DNA of 64,000 nt from Cephalopachus bancanus (GCA_027257055.1 JAPVLO010000888.1:62001-126000); one strand, 5' to 3'. Shown: positions 33,911-46,844, counted from the stretch's first letter. The notes: a model not told the origin generated them from the letters alone. Numbers and translations are program-made.

Positions 33911-34202
33911 GGCCAGGCTCGGTGGCTCAGCCTGTAATCCCGTGCTTTGGGAGGCTGAGGTGAGTGGATTGCCTGAGCCCACGCGTTGGAGACCCGCCTG
34001 GGCAGCGAGACCTCATCTCTACAATACATCAAAAACTAGCCGGGCGTGGTAGCGCGCGCCTGTAGTTCCAGCTATTCGGAAGGCTGAGGCGGAAGGATCG
34101 CCGGAGCCCAGCAGGTCGAGGCTGCGGTGACCGGGAGCGGCCACTGCACTCCAGTCTGGGCGACTGAGACTCCAACTCAAATAAATAAATAAATACAAAT
34201 AT
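33911..34202 (+). mobile_element. Alu, T3, full length
   Basis: AAATAAATAAAT tail; nearest Alu upstream of the promoter. Confidence 0.95.
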
Positions 34203-34219
34203 AGCACTTTCCCCTAGGC

Positions 34220-34400
34220 CACTAGTTCTCAAAGTGGTCCCTGGACCAGCAGCATTCACGATCCCTGGGAACTTGTCAGAAACGCAAATTCTCCGACTCC
34301 ACCCCAGGCCCACTGAATCAGAAGGTCTGAGGGTGGAGCCAGGAAGCTGTGTGGAAACAAACCTTGGGAAAGACTGCTGCCCACTGAGTTGTTGGAGAGC
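34220..34400 (-). mobile_element. MER5A hAT-Charlie element
   Basis: Reads AGTTCTCAAAGTGGTCCCTG, GACCAGCAGCATTCACGATC, GGAACTTGTCAGAAACGCAA, CCACCCCAGGCCCACTGAAT and CAGAAGGTCTGAGGGTGGAG, a clear MER5A series near full length. Confidence 0.85.
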
Positions 34401-34412
34401 TGCTTGTTTGGA

Positions 34413-34600
34413 AACTGCTGATGGAGTTGGGGAAATAAGAGACGCCCACAAAGTGGCTGGAAGGTCTTAGGCCTCATACATGACATTTGGGGAATGCAGG
34501 AGACAGAAAGGAAGTCTAGACCGAACACACCGGCTCACACCTGTAATCCTAGCACTTTGAAAGGCCAAGGCGGGAGCCTGGGAGTTCAAGACCAGCCTGG
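34413..34600 (+). repeat. Local duplication B, copy 1 (likely donor)
   Basis: About 187 bp, starting CTGCTGATGGAGTTGGGG and running into the head of the J-type Alu at 34519, is repeated at 36543-36732. I count about 18 mismatches by eye, only 4 of them in the first ~108 non-Alu bases. This copy looks like the original because its Alu is complete and has matching target-site duplications. Confidence 0.88.
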
Positions 34601-34800
34601 GCAACATAGCAAGACCTCGTCTCTACAAAAAATAAAAAAAATTAGCTGAGTGTGGTGGCACGTGTTTGTAGTCCCAGCTACTTGGGAAGCTGAGGTGGAA
34701 GGATCGCCTGAGCCCAGCAGGTCAAGGCTGCCATGAGCCATGATCATGCCACTGCACTCCAGCCTGGGTGACAGTGAAACCCTGACTCCATTTAAAAAAA
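34519..34800 (+). mobile_element. Alu, J, oldest of a three-Alu stack
   Basis: Its target duplication AGAAAGGAAGTC appears before it (34505) and only again at 35393, after two more Alus. The later two therefore landed in its tail. Confidence 0.92.
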
Positions 34801-34806
34801 AATGAC

Positions 34807-35096
34807 TGAGCCAGGCTCGGTGGCTCAACCTGTAATCCCGCGCCTTTGGGAGGCTGAGGTGAGTGGATTGCCTGAGCCCACGGGTTCGAGACCCGCCTGG
34901 GCAGCGAGACCTCATCTCTACAATAAATCAAAAAATCAGCCGGGCGTGGTAGCGCATGCCTGTAATTCTGGCTACTCAGAAGGCTAAGGCGGAAGGATCG
35001 CCGGAGCCCAGCAGGTTGAGGCTGCGGTGGCCGGGAGCGGCCACTGCACTCCAGTCTGGGCAACAGAGTGAGGCTCCAACTCAAAAAAAAAAAAAA
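34807..35096 (+). mobile_element. Alu, T3, full length
   Basis: AAAAATGACTG before and after the element. Confidence 0.95.
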
Positions 35097-35100
35097 AATG

Positions 35101-35399
35101 ACTGGGCTTGGTGGCTCAACCTATAATCCCAGCATTTTGGGAGGCCGAGGCGAGTGAATTGCCTGAGCCCACGGGTTCGAGACCAACCTGGGCAACTTGG
35201 CAAGACCTCATCTCTACAATAAAATTTTTAAAAATTAGCCAGGCGTGATAGCACGCGCCTCCAGTTCCAGCTAATTGGAAGGCTGAGGCGGAAGGATCTC
35301 CGGAGCTCAGCAGGTCGACGTTGGAGTGGCCGTGAGTGTGTCACTGCACTCCAGCCTGGGCAACAGAGAGAGACTCCAACTCAAAAAGAAAAAAGAAAG
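35101..35399 (+). mobile_element. Alu, T2, full length
   Basis: Third member of the stack, with CAACTTGGCAAGACC; tail of AAAAAGAAAAAAG. Confidence 0.92.
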
Positions 35400-35599
35400 G
35401 AAGTCAAGACAAATCCTCCCATAATTTCTAAGACAATCTCAAAACCCATGGGGCCAGATGGATTTCTAAATTGAGATTTTTTTTTTTAATTTAGAAAGGT
35501 AAAATGTACATGTACTGTGTATTACATAATACCCCCAATGAAGTCTGGAGTAGCACTCTAATCTAAACACTGATTTTCTGCAATGAAAATATATGAATG
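35400..35599. other. Intergenic spacer
   Basis: About 200 bp, AT-rich, nothing recognised. Confidence 0.4.
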
Positions 35600-36125
35600 A
35601 CATAAATATATGCTTGGGTTATTTATTGTAGTGTAACGTACGTTCCCAAAACATTCGTGACTTAAAATAACAGCCATTTTATTTGCTTAGGAATTTGGGC
35701 AGGGCTTGGCAAGTTCTTCTGCTCTGTGTGATATTGACAGGAGTCATTCACTCAGCTGCTTTTAGCTAGTGGCTGGGCAGGGCTTGACAGTCCAAAAAGG
35801 CTTCACCCACAATCAAGCACTTCAGTCCTCTTCCAGTTAGCCTCTCTCTTCCTGAAGCTTGAACTTTCTCACAGCATGATAAAATCAGAGTAACTGGATT
35901 TAGACGTGGCAGTTGGCTACTAGACTTTCCAAGAGGCGCAAACACAGAAGCCAATCTCTCAAGGACCAGCCCTGAAAGCTACACAGCATCTGTTCCACCA
36001 CATTCTATTGACCAGAGCCAATGCATGGCAGGTCAGCCAGATTCAAACAGAAAGGAAACAGACACCACTTCTGCATGGGAAGAACAGCAAAGAACCCGTG
36101 GCCCTCTTTTAATCTACTTACTGAG
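35600..36125 (+). repeat. Ancient repeat family X, copy 1
   Basis: GTGACTTAAAATAACAGCC with ATTTTATTTGCTTAGGAATT, and later CACATTCTATTGACCAGAGC and GATTCAAACAGAAAGGAAAC. The same order occurs at 53710-54190. It resembles a common eutherian repeat (ttatcatctcacagattctg-type) that I cannot name safely. Confidence 0.55.
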
Positions 36126-36540
36126 ATAAAGACAATACGTAGATTCACATCAGTTTAAGTTTTTCTATCAAATATGTTGTCTGAAAACTTAATTAGAAAC
36201 TTTTGGTTTTCAGCTTTTGGGATTTCAGAATTGCAGAGAAACAATTGTACACTGATGCTTGCAAACTGGCTGCCCTTTCCAACTGCTGCCTAAATTCGGG
36301 TGCTCATCTCTTGCCTGGAACCCTGCTGATGGGTGCCCATTTCTCCAATAGCACCCTTATGCAGTCTGTCCTCCATCCTCCTGAAAGAACTATTGTCCTG
36401 AAACCCCAGGCTGAGGTACCACTGTGCACAGCGTAAGGACCTCTACAAGGTGGTTCAACCTATCTCTTCCAGTCTCTCCAGTCACTCTTGAATGCGTTCC
36501 ATTTCAGCCCCAAATACGTTTTTCAAATGTCTCTGTAGGC
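36126..36540. other. Intergenic spacer
   Basis: About 415 bp before duplication B copy 2; no element recognised. Confidence 0.45.
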
Positions 36541-36733
36541 ATGACTGCTGATGGAGTTGGGGAAATAAGAGACTCCCACAAAGTGGCTGGAAGGTCTTAG
36601 GCCTCATACCTGACATGTAGGGAATGCAGGAGACAGAAAGGAAGTCTAGGCTGAAAACGCTGGCTCACAGCTGGAATCCCAGCACTTTGAAAGGCCGAGG
36701 TGGGAGCCCAGGAGTTCTACACCAGCCTGGGCC
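36541..36733 (+). repeat. Local duplication B, copy 2
   Basis: The duplicate ends abruptly at CCAGCCTGGG inside the Alu head and is followed by unrelated sequence (CCCTTTATGCCCAC). It carries the donor Alu's left target duplication (AGAAAGGAAGTCTAG), so the copying happened after that Alu inserted. Confidence 0.88.
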
Positions 36734-36831
36734 CTTTATGCCCACAACCAAGTTTTCTCTCAGCCTAGAGAGCCTTCAGCCTCCAGTCACAGCTCAAAGT
36801 CTGCATTCTTCATGACCTGCCTCCCCTATAT

Positions 36832-37115
36832 TGAGCGACGGGGTCTCTATCGCCCGGGCTGGAGGGCAGTGGCGTGATCATGGCTCTCTGTAGCCTGGAA
36901 CTCCTGACTCAATCGATCCTCCTGCCTCAGCTTCCCAAGTAACTGGGACGACAGGTTTGCGCCACCATGCTCAACTAATTTTTTTTTTTATTTTTGTAGA
37001 GATGAGGTCTCACTATGTCGTCCAGGCTGGTCTCGAACTCCTGGCCTCAAGGAGTATTCCTACCTCAGCCTCCCAAAGTGCTAGGACTACAGATGTGAGC
37101 CACTGCTCTTGGCCA
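36832..37115 (-). mobile_element. Alu, J, full length
   Basis: Diverged tail end (GAGCGACGGGGTC) and head TGCTCTTGGCC. Confidence 0.9.
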
Positions 37116-37120
37116 ATGAC

Positions 37121-37146
37121 CTATTTATTTATTTATTTATTTATTT
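37121..37146 (+). repeat. (TTTA)n tail microsatellite
   Basis: About six TTTA units form the tail of the minus-strand Alu arm that follows. Confidence 0.9.
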
Positions 37147-37255
37147 GAGTCAGAGTCTCACTCTGTCACCCAGGCTGGAATGCGGTGACACTATCACAGC
37201 TCATGGGAGCCTCAAACTCCTGGACTCAGGTGATCCTTCTGCCTCAGCCTCTCAT
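37121..37255 (-). mobile_element. Alu right arm, J
   Basis: Stops after GCCTCAGCCTCTCA; left arm absent. Confidence 0.85.
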
Positions 37256-37268
37256 GAAGACTTCATGC

Positions 37269-37433
37269 AGGCCAGGCGTGGTGGCCCACACCTGTAATCC
37301 CAGCACATTGGCTGACTGAGGCGGGAGGATTGGTTGAGCCCAGAAGGTGGAGGCTGCGATGAGCTGTGATGACACTCCAGCCTGAGTGACAAAGTGAGAC
37401 CTTGCTTCTAAAACAAACAAGCAAAACAAAAAC
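37269..37433 (+). mobile_element. Alu with large internal deletion
   Basis: The left-arm head joins the right-arm end at TGAGCCCAGAAGGTGG; AAAC-type tail. Confidence 0.87.
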
Positions 37434-37858
37434 ACCGCTCGCAGAACAGAGCTTCAAGCTGAGACTTGTGGAAAGTATCTGATTTGTAAAAATGGAAACA
37501 TTAGTGAATAAGTGGAATGTCACCCAGTCTACAGGCATAGCCCAGGTGACTCAACACATGCCAAGATGATGAGTCTTATGAGGTACAGAGGAGCCTAAGA
37601 TCTGCCTGCATGGGTTGGAGGTTGATGCAGAGTCTGAAAAATGGTTGCCACAAGGCCATATTACCCAACGAGCAAAACTTTGGAGGCAAAGTACTCTCAA
37701 GGGTCCTTGGGGTCATTCAGTGGAGACCCGGGACTTATCAGTAACTTAAAGAAATAAAGAGACAACTTATGCCTTCCATCTGCTATGTGAGGGACATTCT
37801 CATTCATAAGGTGCTGTTCATAGGTTGATCTACCAACCATGTTTCTCTTCACTGTTAC
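37434..37858. other. Non-repetitive intergenic spacer
   Basis: About 425 bp; nothing recognised. Confidence 0.45.
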
Positions 37859-38140
37859 TTTTTTTTTTTTTTAGTTAAGTCTACCACCCAGGCTAGTGTG
37901 CAGTGGCATAATCATGGCTCTTTGCAGCCGTAGACTTTTGAGCTCAGATGATCCTTCCGCCTCAGCCTCCCAAGTGCCTGGGACAACAGGTATGCACCAC
38001 CATGTCTGGCTATAGTTTTTTTGTAGAGACAGGGTCTCGCTATGATGCCCAGGTTGGTCTTGAACTCCTGGGTTCAAGCAGTCCTCTCACCTCAGCTTCC
38101 CAATGTGCTGGGATTATAGTTGTGAGTCACTGTCCCTGGC
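37859..38140 (-). mobile_element. Alu, J, full length
   Basis: TTCACTGTTA on both sides (about 37849 and 38142). Confidence 0.92.
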
Positions 38141-38175
38141 ATTCACTGTTATTCTAGTTTAAAATTGATTATGGA

Positions 38176-38454
38176 GGCCGGGCACTGTGGCTCATGGCTG
38201 TAATCCCAGCACTTTGGGAGGCCAAAGAGAGAGGATTGCTTGAGCCCAGGGGTTTAAGACCAGCCTGGGCAATTTAGCAAGACCTCATCTCCACAATAAA
38301 TCAAAAAGTTATCCGGGCGTGGTGGCGCTTGCCTGTGCTCCCAGCTACCTGGAAGGCGAGAAGGATCACCTGAGACCAGCAGGTCGGGGCTGCAGTGGCC
38401 ATGAGTGTACCACTGCACTCCAGCCTGGACACAGAGTGAGACTCCAATGAAAAA
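38176..38454 (+). mobile_element. Alu, T2, full length
   Basis: AAATTGATTATGG repeats at about 38162 and 38456. Confidence 0.95.
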
Positions 38455-38957
38455 AAAATTGATTATGGTTGTTTCAGGCAAGAATCATCAATGATGTTAA
38501 AATTAGTGGGTGAAAGTATGGTGAGAAAAAGGATATTTACATAATCTCAAGGTCTCTCCCCAGAAAATGCTATTTTCTCTTTGAAATTCATAACTTGACA
38601 GTGTAGAAACCTTTGGGACGACACCAGACATCAAAGTTAACATCACCACACATCATGCACCTCCTGACACGACGCACTGAGAAGGATACAACACTATTCT
38701 GTGTTATTCTGACCAAAATGCATAACCAGAGTTTAATCATGAGGAAAGAGCAGACAGACCAAAACTGAGGGACATTTTTTATTAAGTGTCAAGTTCAAGA
38801 GAAAAAGAAACACTGAAGAACTGTTCCAAACTAAAATAGACTAAGGAGATCTGGCAGCCAAAAGCAATGTGAAATCCTGGATTAGGGCCAGAAAAATAGC
38901 AATAGTGGGACAATTGGTAAAAATCAGAGTCAATTTTGCAGATCAGATAGCAGCATT

Positions 38958-39561
38958 GTTTTTTTGGTGTTTTGGTTTTTTTGGGAGTCAGAGTCTTGCT
39001 CTGTTGTTTAGGCTGGAGTGCAGTGGCACAATCATGGCCACCACAGCCTCCCCATGCTGGGCTCAGGCGATCCTTCTGCCTCAGCCTTCCAAGTAGCTGG
39101 AACTACAGGCACGCACCACCACGCCTAGATAAATTTTTTTTTTTTTTTGAGTTGGAGTCTCACTCTGTCACCCAGACTAGAGTGCAATGGCTGCTCCCGG
39201 CCACCGCAGCCTCGACCTGCTGGGCTCCAGTGATCCTTCCGACTCAGCCTTTCGGGTAGCCGAAATTACAGGCATGCGCTACCACGCCCGGCTGATTTTT
39301 TGATTTATTGTAGAGATGAGGTCTTGCCAAGTTGCCCAGGTGGGTCTCGAACCCGCGGGTTCAGGCAATCCACTCACCTCAGCCTCCCAAAGGCGCGGGA
39401 TTACAGGCTGAGCCACCGAGCCCGGCTTAATTTTTTGATTTATTGTAGAGATGAGGGCTCGCCAATTTGCCCAGGCTGGTCTCGAACCCGTGGGCTCAAG
39501 CAATCCTCTCACCTTGGCCTCCCAGAGTGCTGGGATTATGGATGTGAGGCACCACGCCAGG
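38958..39561 (-). mobile_element. Alu, T2, split by a younger Alu
   Basis: Outer duplication AGATAGCAGCATTG/AGATAACAACGTTG at 38944 and 39563. The element is interrupted at its middle T-run. Confidence 0.92.
39132..39426 (-). mobile_element. Alu, T3-like, nested
   Basis: Sits in the linker of the previous T2 copy; head GAGCCACCGAGCCCGGC. Confidence 0.93.
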
Positions 39562-39766
39562 CAAGATAACAACGTTGTATTAATGTTAATGTTATGGTTT
39601 TGATGCTTGTACTCAAGTAAGAGGTTAACCTTTAGGGAATCTGGGTAAAAATGTATAGCTAATATTTTTACTATTTTTGCAACATTTTGTAAGTCTGAAA
39701 TTATTTCATAAAGAAACATTAAGAAAATAAAAATGAATACTTATGGTTGACTAAAAATAGAGTTCT

Positions 39767-40070
39767 CATCCAGGCATGATGTCTCAAGCCTGTAATCCTA
39801 GCACTTTGGGAGATTGAGGCAGGAGGATCACTTGAGCCCAGAAGTTTGAGGACCAGCCTGGGCAATAATAGTGAGACCTTGTCTCTACAAAAAATAAAAA
39901 AATTAGCTGAGCGTGGTGGCGCATGCCTTTAGTTTCAGCTACTCAGGAGGCTGAGGCAGAAGGATACCCTGGGCCCAGGAAGCCGAGGCTGTGGTTAGCC
40001 ATGACCATGCTACTGCACTCCAGCCTGGTTGACAGAGCAAGACCCTGACTCAAAAAAATAAAAAGAAATA
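39767..40070 (+). mobile_element. Alu, J, full length
   Basis: Head decayed (CATCCAGGCATGATGTCTC); GAGCAAGACCCTGACTC end. Confidence 0.9.
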
Positions 40071-40359
40071 AGGTCTCTAATCCCAACAGTGGTTCACATT
40101 CTCCAAGCACGTTGGAGTCTGTGGTTTATCCTTAGAACTTCCTGTTCCTCTTCATCTTGCTATTAATATTTGTCTTGTAAGGAGAGAAACCAGGAACTTG
40201 GATGAGTGTGTTCTTTCCACTCTAGTTCCAAAAGCTCTCAGCCAGTCTAATCTGTCTTCAATTTAAAAACAGGCAGAGATGGGACCTAAATTCATTCACT
40301 AATGAACTGGTTCTGGGGTTTGTTGGATTCCAAGAGGTTCTATCCATTTGATTAGAGAG
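40071..40359. other. Intergenic spacer
   Basis: About 290 bp; nothing recognised. Confidence 0.4.
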
Positions 40360-40616
40360 GCTGGGTGTAATGGCTCATGCCTGTAATTCCAGGATTTGGG
40401 GAGGCAGAGGCGAGAGGATTGCCTGAGTTCCAGACCAACCTGGACAACTTGGTGAGACCTCATCTCTACAATACATAAAAAAATTAACCAGGTGTGGTGG
40501 CACATGCCTGTGGTTCCAGCTACTTGGTAGCTACTTGGTCGAAGCTGCAATAGCCATTAGTATGCCATTGTACTCCAGCCTGGGCTACAGAGTGAGACTC
40601 CAACTAAAAAAAAAAT
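40360..40616 (+). mobile_element. Alu, T2, internal deletions
   Basis: Contains a tandem GCTACTTGGTA/GCTACTTGGTC in the right arm where sequence is lost. Confidence 0.9.
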
Positions 40617-41422
40617 AGTTTTTTGACCAGTGGTCATAAGTCCAAATGAGCACAGGGTTAGGCAGATAAGGAAATACTGGTTTCAGAGTGGCCTCTTCAA
40701 TCATATTCTTATGAACCAGACTCTTTTGGGTTTAAATATTAACTTCGTGGAAAGTTCTTTGCTTACGCACAAAAATATATTCTCTTCATTTTTTCTGAAA
40801 TATATGACCTCCTGAGTCTCACTCTCATTTTTCTGCTTCAGCTTGGTCACAGGGACAAGAAATATTTCACTTCCCTCTTCCCATGAGGAAATCAAAGTTT
40901 GGAGAATCTGGGAATGCCATGAAATCAGCCCCCAACATTTGAACTCAGTTGGGGCAGAACCAGGAAGTGGTGGGGTCTGTGGCGAACAGGAGCATGGATA
41001 TTCTACAGGGACCCAGTGGGGTTCTGCTCCACTTGATTATTGTCGTGGAAGAATTTGGGCCTCGTGTTGCCTGAAATCCCAACTTTTAAATATTGGCAAT
41101 GAGCATCCTTTATTTTAAAATTCAGTGTGCAGCTTTGGAGGGGCCAAACAAACCCATGTGAGCGCCACCAGTTAACACCCTCTGATTCAGGCAGAGAAGA
41201 AGACTCCCCCCCCAACCCTGCCCCCCTGCAAGGCCCTCCAGAGGCCTTAGAGGATGCAAAGTTTAGGTCGGGAGGGTGATTAAGAGCAGAGTAGCTAGAA
41301 GAGTATTTAAGAGTGCTGAATAAAAATGAAACAAACAGCCCATGCTTGGGGCAGGGGAGTGTTTTCCGAAGTCAAGGAAAGTTAAGATTGGGAGAATAGG
41401 GAAGGATGTTAAGAATCAACTT
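40617..41422. other. Repeat-poor intergenic spacer
   Basis: About 800 bp. The segment around 40850-40980 is faintly MIR-like but too weak to call. A 91-codon frame at 40843-41118 matches nothing known to me. Confidence 0.45.
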
Positions 41423-41424
41423 AT

Positions 41425-41734
41425 GTATTTATTTATTTGAGTCAGAGTCTCACTCAGTTGCCCAGGCTGGAGTGCAGTGGCACGCTCACGGCCACCAGTG
41501 GGCTCAAGTGGTGCTCACTGACCTGCTGTTCTCAAGTGATCCTTCCATCTCAGCCTTCCAGGTGACTGGAACCACAGGCAAGCGCCACCACGCCCGGCTA
41601 ATTCTTTGGTTTATTGTAGAGACGAGGTCTTGCCAAGTTGCCCAGGCTGGTCTCGAACCCCTGAATTCAGGCAATCCTCTCACCTCGGTCTCCCAAAGTG
41701 CTGGGATTTCAGGCGTGAGCCACCGCGCCAGGCC
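41425..41734 (-). mobile_element. Alu, T2, with a short internal insertion
   Basis: AAGAATCAACTTAT at 41411 and 41735. About 28 extra bases near 41505-41535, with a repeated CTCAAGTG. Confidence 0.94.
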
Positions 41735-41766
41735 AAGAATCAACTTATTTAAAAGGAGGGATTGTG

Positions 41767-42275
<509 letters not shown>

Positions 42276-42283
42276 TTTTTTTG

Positions 42284-42859
<576 letters not shown>

Positions 42860-43147
42860 GCCAGGCATGGTGGCTCACGCCTGTCATCCCAGCACTTTGG
42901 GAGGTGGAGGTGAGAGGATTGCCAGGAGTTCAAGACCAGCCTGGGCAACATAGCAAGACCTCGTCTCTACGATAAATAAAAAAATTAGCCGGGCATGGTG
43001 CCACGTGCCTGTGGTCTCAGCTGCTTGGAAGGCTAAACAGGAGGATCACCTCAGTCCAGCAGGTGGAGGCTGCGGAGGCCATAATCCTGCCACTGCACTC
43101 CAGCCTGAGTGACAGAGTGAGACTCCGACTCAAAAAACAAACAGAAG
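42860..43147 (+). mobile_element. Alu, T2
   Basis: Target ACTGGACAG at 42850 recurs at 43454, after the next Alu, showing that the next one inserted in this tail. Confidence 0.92.
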
Positions 43148-43452
43148 TCCCGGAGCGGTGGCCCAGCCTGTAATCCCAGCACTTTGGGAGGCCGAGGCAA
43201 GAGAGTTGTCTGAGCTCGGGGATTCGAGACCAGCTTGGGCAACTTGGTGAGACCTCGTCTCTACAATAAATCACAAAAACTAGCCACACGTGGTGGCGTG
43301 CATCTGTAGTTCCAGCAACTTGGAAAGCTGAGGCGGAAGGATCACCTGAGCCCAGCAGGTCGACGCTGGGGTGGCTGTAAGTGTGCCACTGCACTCCAAC
43401 CTGAGCAACAAGAGTGAGACTCCAACTCAAACAAACGAAACAAACAAAAAAA
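43148..43452 (+). mobile_element. Alu, T2, in the tail of the previous copy
   Basis: Head CCCGGAGCGGTGGCCCAGCC; AAACAAACGAAAC tail. Confidence 0.92.
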
Positions 43453-43531
43453 CTGGACAGCTGAGATGAAACATAGAGTAATTATACCCATAACCTATCT
43501 CATCAGAAAAAGACTAAGAAAAAGACTAAGC

Positions 43532-43786
43532 AGCCGGGCTCAGTGGCTCAGCCTGTAATCTCAGCAGTTTGGGAGGCCCAGGTAAGTGGATTGCCTAAGC
43601 CCACGGATTCAAGACCAGCCTGGGCAACTTGGTGAGACCGCGTCTCTATAATAAATAAAAAAAAATTAGCTGGGCCTGGAAGACTGAGGTGGAAGGATCG
43701 CCAGAGCCCAGCAGGTCGACTCTGGGGGCCACAGCCCGGGTGACAGAGTGAGACTCCAACTCAAAAAAGAAAAGAAAAAAACACTG
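43532..43786 (+). mobile_element. Alu, T2, internal deletions
   Basis: Lost about 40 bases at GGGCCTGGAAGACTG and part of the right arm. Confidence 0.9.
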
Positions 43787-43982
43787 AGTAAGCCATTTGG
43801 GGAGTGGTTATTTGCTCACCAAGTACTTTTGCTTTAGAAAGAATTCATTGGAGGATTCTCTTGAGCCAAAGGATGGAATGACCATTTGAGTGTTTGTTTA
43901 TAGATAATAAGTTATTTGACTGAGGCGAGTTGATGGTGCTGGGAAATTGAATGGGGGCTAGGGTCTATATCTAAAGAGCATC

Positions 43983-44297
43983 ACCGGCTCACACCTGTAA
44001 TCCCAGCAATTTGGGAGACTGAGGCGAGAGGCTGGCTTGAGCCCAGGAGTTTGAGACCAGCCTGGGCAACATAGCCAGTCCTCATCTCTACAAAAAGTAA
44101 AACAATTAACTGGGCATGGTGGCGTGAGCCTGTAGTCCCAACTACTTGGGAGGCTGAGTAACTCAGGAGGATCACCTGAGCCCAGCAGGTTGAGGCTGCA
44201 ATGAACAGGGATCGTGCCACTGCACTTCAGCCTGGACGACGGAGTGGGAGTCCGATCCAAAAAAACGAATGAATGAATAATTAAATAAATAATAAAG
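43983..44297 (+). mobile_element. Alu, J, 5'-truncated
   Basis: Starts at CCGGCTCACACC; tail of GAATGAATGAATAATTAAATA. Confidence 0.9.
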
Positions 44298-45046
44298 AGT
44301 CCTCACCAAGAAACGTCAATGAAACACCAAATTTGTACCAAAAGTTTTATTTCGGTATGCATTCTTGAAGCGCTGCTGGCAAATAAAAGGTAAGATGTAT
44401 GACAGGGTTGTTCTAGAAATTCCATTGCCTGTTTAAAATGCCAAGAATCACCCCCTCCTTTGTTTTCAGTTCCCAGGTTCAAATCCGCTGTGCTGGAAGG
44501 TTCCTTTGGTTCCAGCACGTGCTTGCTCTAGGGGCTGGGAGAGAGACTTTGGGCCCAGGGAGCTAGACCTCGGAGGCCTGAGCTGGAACGATATTAGCAA
44601 TGAGGTTTATTACTGGATGACGGACTGTGCCTTCCCTCCCTTGACCTGGTGAATCTGTAACCAGAAAAGCCAGTTAGAACTCCCAACCAAGGCACTCCCG
44701 CTTGGAGAATGGAGCCTGGTGGGGGAGGAGTGGGGTGTCTTCCTGGGATCTACACTCCCCACAGTGGGGGATCCTGGCGCTGCCTGGGAGCCCCTTTCAA
44801 TGCATCACACGCTTATGAGGACGATGGCACCGCCACACAATGGAACTCACCATGGGCGCCCACCTAGGGCCTAGCAGATGGTGTGCGTTCAACAAGACCC
44901 AGGGAGAGAATGGGGTGGAAAGAAGTGTGGCTTCTCATAAAACCAGACGCTGGGAGGCCTCCTAACCAGCCTCCCACGGTGTTGCCCGTCTTCTTCTTCT
45001 CTTCTCCCCCCAGGAATGGTGAGCCTTCACTTCATCCCACAAAGGG
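44298..45046. other. Repeat-poor intergenic spacer
   Basis: About 750 bp of unassigned sequence with no credible coding frame. Confidence 0.45.
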
Positions 45047-45252
45047 GTGGTGATGCGATCCTTCCATCTCAGCCTCTCGGGTATTTGGGACTTCAGGTGC
45101 GCACCACCATGCCTGACTAATTGTTTTATTTATTGTAGAGATGAGGTCTTGGTGTTGCCCAGGCTGATCTCAAACTCCTGTGCTCAAATGATTTTCCCTC
45201 CTCTGCCTCCCAAAGATTTAGGATCACAGGTGTGAGCCACCACACCTGGCCC
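45047..45252 (-). mobile_element. Alu, 3'-truncated
   Basis: Starts at GCGATCCTTCC, missing the tail side; head GACACACCTGGCC-like. Confidence 0.85.
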
Positions 45253-45266
45253 TCTTTTCAGTTATT

Positions 45267-45572
45267 TTTTATTTATCTATTTATTTATTTTGAGTTAGAG
45301 TCTCACTCCGTTGCCCAGGCTTGAGGGCAGTGACACACTCACGGTCACTCCGGCGTCGACCAGCTGGGCTCTGGCCATCCTTCTGCCTCAGCCTCCCAAG
45401 TAGCCGGAACTACAGGTGTGCACTACCACGCCTAGCTAATTTTTAAAATTTATTGTAGAGACGAGGTCTCGTCAAGTTGTCCAAGTTGGTCTTGAACCCG
45501 CGGGCTCAGGCAGTCTTCTCGCCTTGGCCTCTCAAAATGCTGGTTTTACAGGCTGAGCCACCGAGCCCGGCC
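45267..45572 (-). mobile_element. Alu, T2, full length
   Basis: Perfect 16-bp duplication TCTTTTCAGTTATTTT at 45254 and 45573. Confidence 0.96.
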
Positions 45573-45588
45573 TCTTTTCAGTTATTTT

Positions 45589-45824
45589 AACCACTTGTAC
45601 CCAGCAGACACTCTGGTTGTCAGCTAATGTTCACACTCCCCTCCTTCAAGGATCAATTCTAAAGTTTTAGCTGGAAGCTGGACACACTACTTCCTGGTTA
45701 AAGACATTTCCCAGCCTCCCTCACAGTTAGGTGTGATCAGGTGGCTAAACAAATAAAAATAATAATTATTATGTGTATAACTACAATTATTCTTACATGA
45801 ATTATTATTATTATCATTATATGT
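45589..45824. other. Intergenic spacer
   Basis: About 235 bp, AT-rich toward the MIR. Confidence 0.4.
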
Positions 45825-45978
45825 GCCAGGTAACTATCCTAAGTGCTTTAGATGTACCAACCCATGTAATTGCCACAATAATTTAATGAGCTTTTAGAAA
45901 ACAGGGGCACAAAGACATTAGGTGACTTGACCAAGGCCACACAGATAGTAAGTGGTAGAGCTGGGATCTTTAAACTAT
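45825..45978 (+). mobile_element. MIR
   Basis: TGCCAGGTAACTATCCTAAG, CATGTAATTGCCACAATAAT, GACTTGACCAAGGCCACACA, GATAGTAAGTGGTAGAGCTG and GGATCTTTAAA follow MIR from near its start to its end. Confidence 0.85.
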
Positions 45979-46036
45979 AATATGGAAGCCCTATATAGAG
46001 GATGGCAAGACAACAGATAGAAAGAGCCTGTACACG

Positions 46037-46607
<571 letters not shown>

Positions 46608-46844
46608 CAAGGCAGCAGAGCTGTCTTATCGGCCTGAATTCCTGCATTGCTTTGGCTCAGATCGCTAAAAGAAAGAAAGAAACCTTTATCTGATTCTAGT
46701 CTCTGTTGTTGGGGGAGGAAGGATAGTCTTTGTTACAGCCATCCTGCAACAAGGAATGTATCCTACTAATCTACCCTATGTAAAGAGAGAGGCCATGGAA
46801 GGAAGAAGCACCTGCTCTATATCCGGTGGCTTTCCAGATTAGCT
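46608..46844. other. Intergenic spacer
   Basis: About 235 bp; nothing recognised. Confidence 0.4.

Larger units (their letters stand above)
38590..39722 (+). mobile_element. Ancient L1 3' UTR, interrupted by nested Alus
   Basis: Left part: ACACATCATGCACCTCCTGA, GACGCACTGAGAAGG, GAAGAACTGTTCCAAACTAA, AGTGGGACAATTGG. After the Alus: TTAATGTTAATGTTATGGTT, GCAACATTTTGTAAGTCTG and AAATTATTTCATAAAG, the typical end. Same family as 9690-10127. Confidence 0.65.
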
